From contig JALXCO010000192.1 in the NCBI GenBank assembly GCA_026990885.1, positions 1 through 17,198 on the forward strand: DNA of 17,198 bases, given 5' to 3'. The stretch is from Desulfurococcales archaeon (GTDB lineage Archaea; Thermoproteota; Thermoprotei_A; Sulfolobales; AG1). Within the stretch, counting starts at the first letter, position 1; the number at the start of each line of letters is the position of its first letter. The position numbers were made by a program, and so were the translations under genes. Positions 14,556 through 17,198 of this stretch are shown here, in pieces. The notes beneath the pieces were generated by a model. The model had not been told where the DNA came from. It saw only the letters and a program-made list of their open reading frames with translations, and did not search any database.

Positions 14556-16538
14556 ATGGCGTATTCGTATCTGAAGACACTTTTTCTCCTCGTGTTCGTC
14601 TCAATGAACTCTTTAGAAACAGGCCTTCAGCTATATTCGGCAGGCTCGAGCAACCCTGACCCATCCCTGCTTCATGATCGTGGAATTATTGATTATGAGT
14701 ATATAAGTATCTGGCTGGATTATTTCGAGTGCACCGACTATATTTTAGAAGCTGGAAGAGGCAATGTTACCTACTATCATATAGCTTATTTATTCAGCCT
14801 AGTTAATAGTAGCTCGAAGGTTATTCTTAATATATATTCTCCTTCTGGAGATCTTTATGGATCCTTCGAGATTGTTGAGGGGAGGATAGAAAGGATCCCT
14901 ATATCGAAAGGGGACCTCGGCCTATATAGGGTTGAGATCTGCTCCACCAACTCTAGAGCTTATGTTGAGGGATTTATATATGTTTCAGGATTCAATAACC
15001 CATTCGATTTCCTCGACGACAGAGGCGGTGAGCCTGTGGGTATTGTTGAATACGGCGTTTACCTGGATCCTGGCTCGGATTCCTTCAGGTCTTATCAGCG
15101 GTTATATAGGAGGTTGATGGCTATAGCCGTCATAGACAGCTTTAATGTATACTATAACTATAGGGGGCTCTCGCTACAGCTGAACTTCTATGCTAGATAT
15201 ATAGATGGGGAATCACAGCATTATCTCTGGTTCCAGAATGTAGTTAGACTCGCCAATCTATCCTCGAGCAATGGTGTAGGTGTGGTGAGGGTTTCTGTGG
15301 GTGTAAACATGTTTAACCTCACAAATCCCTTATGCGCCCATATCTCCAACGGCTCTATAGATGGTAGGGGTAGGCTGTTTGAGTATAGGCTCCAGAGGTG
15401 TCCTGAGGGGGAGTATGTTTATATCTACTATGATCTGTTTAGGGAGTTCGTAGAGGTTGACCTGTCCGAGCTGCCGCTCGTTATTCTCCAGACAGCTGAG
15501 GTTGTGGGAAACAAGGTTATGCTTGGGTTCGGTATGGTTGGGTATTTCGACTATAGGGTTTTCGATGTTGTAGAGGTTAAGCCTGCGGATAGGCTGGATA
15601 TAGCTGTTGAGGGGAGCGGATCTCTGCTTCAGCTTCCCATAGATCTAGAGTATGTTGTTGGAGGTCCCTCAGGATCCTTTCCTATAGCTCATCTATCCGA
15701 GGGCTCTGGGATCAGGCTGTATCTCCTCGTAGATCGTGGTTCCGGCTGGGAGGTCCCCTACTCCGCATGGAGCGTTGGAGGATCCACGTTTGAGAGGGTA
15801 GCCAATGTCTCTATCAAGCCTGTGGAGTATGGCGTCGAGCTGGATCCTGGAGGAGGCTCCATTCCCCAGATTCAGCTCTGGCTCGGTGACGGTACGGATC
15901 CATCAGCCACCAAGCCCTCTATCGCTTATCTATATATAGGTGGCCAAGTGAAGCAAACACTACTGCTTGGAGAACCCGAGCTCATCATACCAGTAAACTC
16001 AAGCTTTAGATATGTTCTGGTCGATGCAGACACCTCTAGCTGGGGACCCCTGGAGATAGCTAGACTATTCTATGGCGAAGAGAAATTCTATAGGTTTAGA
16101 ATACTGACGATAAACGGATCTGTGGTGGAGCAGGCTAAACCTCTGCTATCTAACGGCTCTATAGCTATGGAGGGCTGGTATGCTGAGGCACCCGCTATAG
16201 ATCGTGTGCTGTATAGAGGTCTAGAGGTGGGGGTTGTAGCGGTGCGTGTTAGCGGCAGCAATATAGATGTTGTGGCTGGGCTTGTGGATAGACTTATTTT
16301 GGCTAGGGACCTCCTGGGTCTCCCGGTACCTGTAGCGGATGTCTACCTTGTATGTGGCGAGGAGTCCCTCTATCTGGGGACTAGTGATTGGAGCGGCTCT
16401 CTATACTCGAGGATCCCCATAGATCGTGAATGCGTAGTCTCCACACAGCCTCTAGGGTTTTATTCTATAGCTTTAATTCTGGCATCGGTCCCCGCTATAT
16501 TTGTGGCGGTAGCCCTTCTTCGTCGAAAAGCTAGATGA
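14556..16538 (+). CDS. Secreted surface protein with C-terminal membrane anchor, function unknown
   Basis: A 660-residue protein that I do not recognise. It has an N-terminal signal peptide (hydrophobic core about residues 6-16, polar Ser/Ala/Gly region after it), a long beta-rich extracellular part, and a C-terminal helix (about 633-654) followed by the basic stop-transfer tail RRKAR. Nine N-X-S/T sequons are visible, as expected for archaeal S-layer-linked proteins. About six cysteines in the outer part could form disulphides. Two segments share a motif, VEYGVYLDPGSDS (164-176) and VEYGVELDPGGGS (423-435), which suggests a duplicated domain. The start is ATG 14556 with a TATA box about 30 bases before it. 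It lies beside the oxidase gene but has its own promoter, and there is no direct sign of a role in respiration. It converges with the next gene, three bases between stops. Confidence 0.85.
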   Translation: MAYSYLKTLFLLVFVSMNSLETGLQLYSAGSSNPDPSLLHDRGIIDYEYISIWLDYFECTDYILEAGRGNVTYYHIAYLFSLVNSSSKVILNIYSPSGDLYGSFEIVEGRIERIPISKGDLGLYRVEICSTNSRAYVEGFIYVSGFNNPFDFLDDRGGEPVGIVEYGVYLDPGSDSFRSYQRLYRRLMAIAVIDSFNVYYNYRGLSLQLNFYARYIDGESQHYLWFQNVVRLANLSSSNGVGVVRVSVGVNMFNLTNPLCAHISNGSIDGRGRLFEYRLQRCPEGEYVYIYYDLFREFVEVDLSELPLVILQTAEVVGNKVMLGFGMVGYFDYRVFDVVEVKPADRLDIAVEGSGSLLQLPIDLEYVVGGPSGSFPIAHLSEGSGIRLYLLVDRGSGWEVPYSAWSVGGSTFERVANVSIKPVEYGVELDPGGGSIPQIQLWLGDGTDPSATKPSIAYLYIGGQVKQTLLLGEPELIIPVNSSFRYVLVDADTSSWGPLEIARLFYGEEKFYRFRILTINGSVVEQAKPLLSNGSIAMEGWYAEAPAIDRVLYRGLEVGVVAVRVSGSNIDVVAGLVDRLILARDLLGLPVPVADVYLVCGEESLYLGTSDWSGSLYSRIPIDRECVVSTQPLGFYSIALILASVPAIFVAVALLRRKAR

Positions 16539-16541
16539 TGG

Positions 16542-16967
16542 CTAGGGTCTGCTTAACGCTTTACCAATCATGATTATCGATAACACGCCGGCTATGAGAA
16601 AAACCAAGCTGCCTCCTAGATGGGACAGCCCCAGGAAGAATCCGCCTGCAAGAAGCTCGAAAACCGCAGATCTGAATGTTCCGTAGAACATGGCTCCAGC
16701 GACAAAAGAGGATAATCCATAGGATATCCAGGAGCCCCTGAAATACAGTATTAGAGAAGCTAGAAAACCTATGAAGGCGACAGCGTTTATAGCTATTAGG
16801 TATCTAGGCGCATTTATAAAATATAGAATAATCGATATACCAACAACCTGAACAATACATAAAATAACAAAACCAACATACAGCCTACCAACCCAGCTCA
16901 AGGCTAATACACCAAGAAACAAATAAATTAAACAAAAAATAAAAGCATCAAAACCATAGTTAACCAA
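16542..16967 (-). CDS. Polytopic membrane protein, function unknown
   Basis: A 141-residue, very hydrophobic protein with about five membrane helices: roughly 7-24, 30-50, 57-76, 85-114 (possibly one long or two short helices) and 118-135. Short charged loops (GRLY, NAPRY, YFRGSW, GTFRSAVFE) separate them. No family motif is recognised. The start is TTG 16965-16967; the preceding bases show no Shine-Dalgarno, and a TATA-like CTTTATTGTTG stretch about 30 bases upstream is weak. The reading frame has archaeal codon use but is richer in A and T near its start. The stops of this gene and the surface protein are three bases apart, so they share a very short terminal region. It could be a small permease component or a structural membrane protein; neither is shown. 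Confidence 0.65.
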   Translation of the reverse strand: MVNYGFDAFIFCLIYLFLGVLALSWVGRLYVGFVILCIVQVVGISIILYFINAPRYLIAINAVAFIGFLASLILYFRGSWISYGLSSFVAGAMFYGTFRSAVFELLAGGFFLGLSHLGGSLVFLIAGVLSIIMIGKALSRP

Positions 16968-17198
16968 TTAATAAGTCAAATAGTCTATCAACAATAAAGA
17001 TCTAGAGTAATACGATCTATAAAAGATCACAGGCAAAAAACCGCTAAAGAGCAAGGTAATATATACAGAAAAATATAGATCATTGATATATCCGTAATAC
17101 GAGTAAAATATACTAGTTGATTAATGGATGGGTTAGCAGTATAATGTATTTGTTTATTTCTGATCTAGTGTACTTATGCCTTTATTGATTCGCTATAT
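16968..17198. other. AT-rich stretch without a recognisable gene
   Basis: The last 231 bases contain no open frame longer than about 20 codons with a plausible start on either strand, no tRNA cloverleaf and no clear repeat. It probably includes promoter DNA for the minus-strand membrane protein gene on its left side and for a gene beyond the window on its right. Nothing more specific is supported. Confidence 0.5.

Noticed and set aside
17080..17198. Possible start of another gene at the right edge
   Set aside because: The ATG near 17124 meets a stop after five codons, and the longest minus-strand frame with an ATG has only 18 codons; nothing supports a gene.

Overview
This window looks like chromosomal DNA of a hyperthermophilic, oxygen-respiring archaeon of the Thermoproteota (crenarchaeal) type. 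The evidence is a complete reverse gyrase (hallmark of hyperthermophiles), an archaeal/eukaryotic-type aIF5B rather than bacterial IF2, an SoxM/caa3-like fused subunit I+III cytochrome oxidase, codon use dominated by AGA/AGG (Arg) and ATA (Ile), AT-rich TATA-type promoters, T-rich rather than hairpin terminators, and several TTG starts. The genus cannot be named from the sequence alone. No tRNA, rRNA, CRISPR array, insertion sequence or integrase was seen, and the region reads as core genome with a few lineage-specific genes.

Left part (1-7.6 kb): the 3' end of an unidentified gene, then ndk (nucleoside diphosphate kinase), convergent with infB (aIF5B, minus strand). infB and the reverse gyrase gene are divergent and share a 175-base promoter region. 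Downstream of the gyrase, with its own promoter, is a nitrilase-fold protein that has lost the catalytic Cys and first Glu and is probably a pseudoenzyme.

Middle (7.6-11.2 kb): a small ribbon-helix-helix regulator and a histone-deacetylase-family amidohydrolase (both minus strand), a divergent glycosyltransferase-like protein of the RGP / UDP-arabinopyranose mutase (GT75) family, a 95-residue two-helix membrane protein, and a PaaI-type hotdog thioesterase (minus strand).

Right part (11.2-17.2 kb): a terminal oxidase cluster arranged as a divergon. On the minus strand, subunit II is split into two overlapping reading frames: an 84-residue membrane hairpin, then a 159-residue TM2 + CuA domain. 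On the plus strand lies the 797-residue subunit I+III fusion, an A1-type oxidase with all heme, CuB, K-channel and D-channel-glutamate residues visible. Next come a 660-residue secreted, C-terminally anchored surface protein with nine N-glycosylation sequons and a convergent polytopic membrane protein. The last ~230 bases are AT-rich and hold no gene I can support.

Observations most worth a second look: the split coxII with a ribosome-binding site embedded in the upstream frame, the nitrilase-fold pseudoenzyme, the archaeal RGP/GT75 homologue that keeps the arginine glycosylated in plant RGPs, and the reverse gyrase whose second zinc finger lacks one cysteine. I did not find a convincing entirely new multi-gene system.
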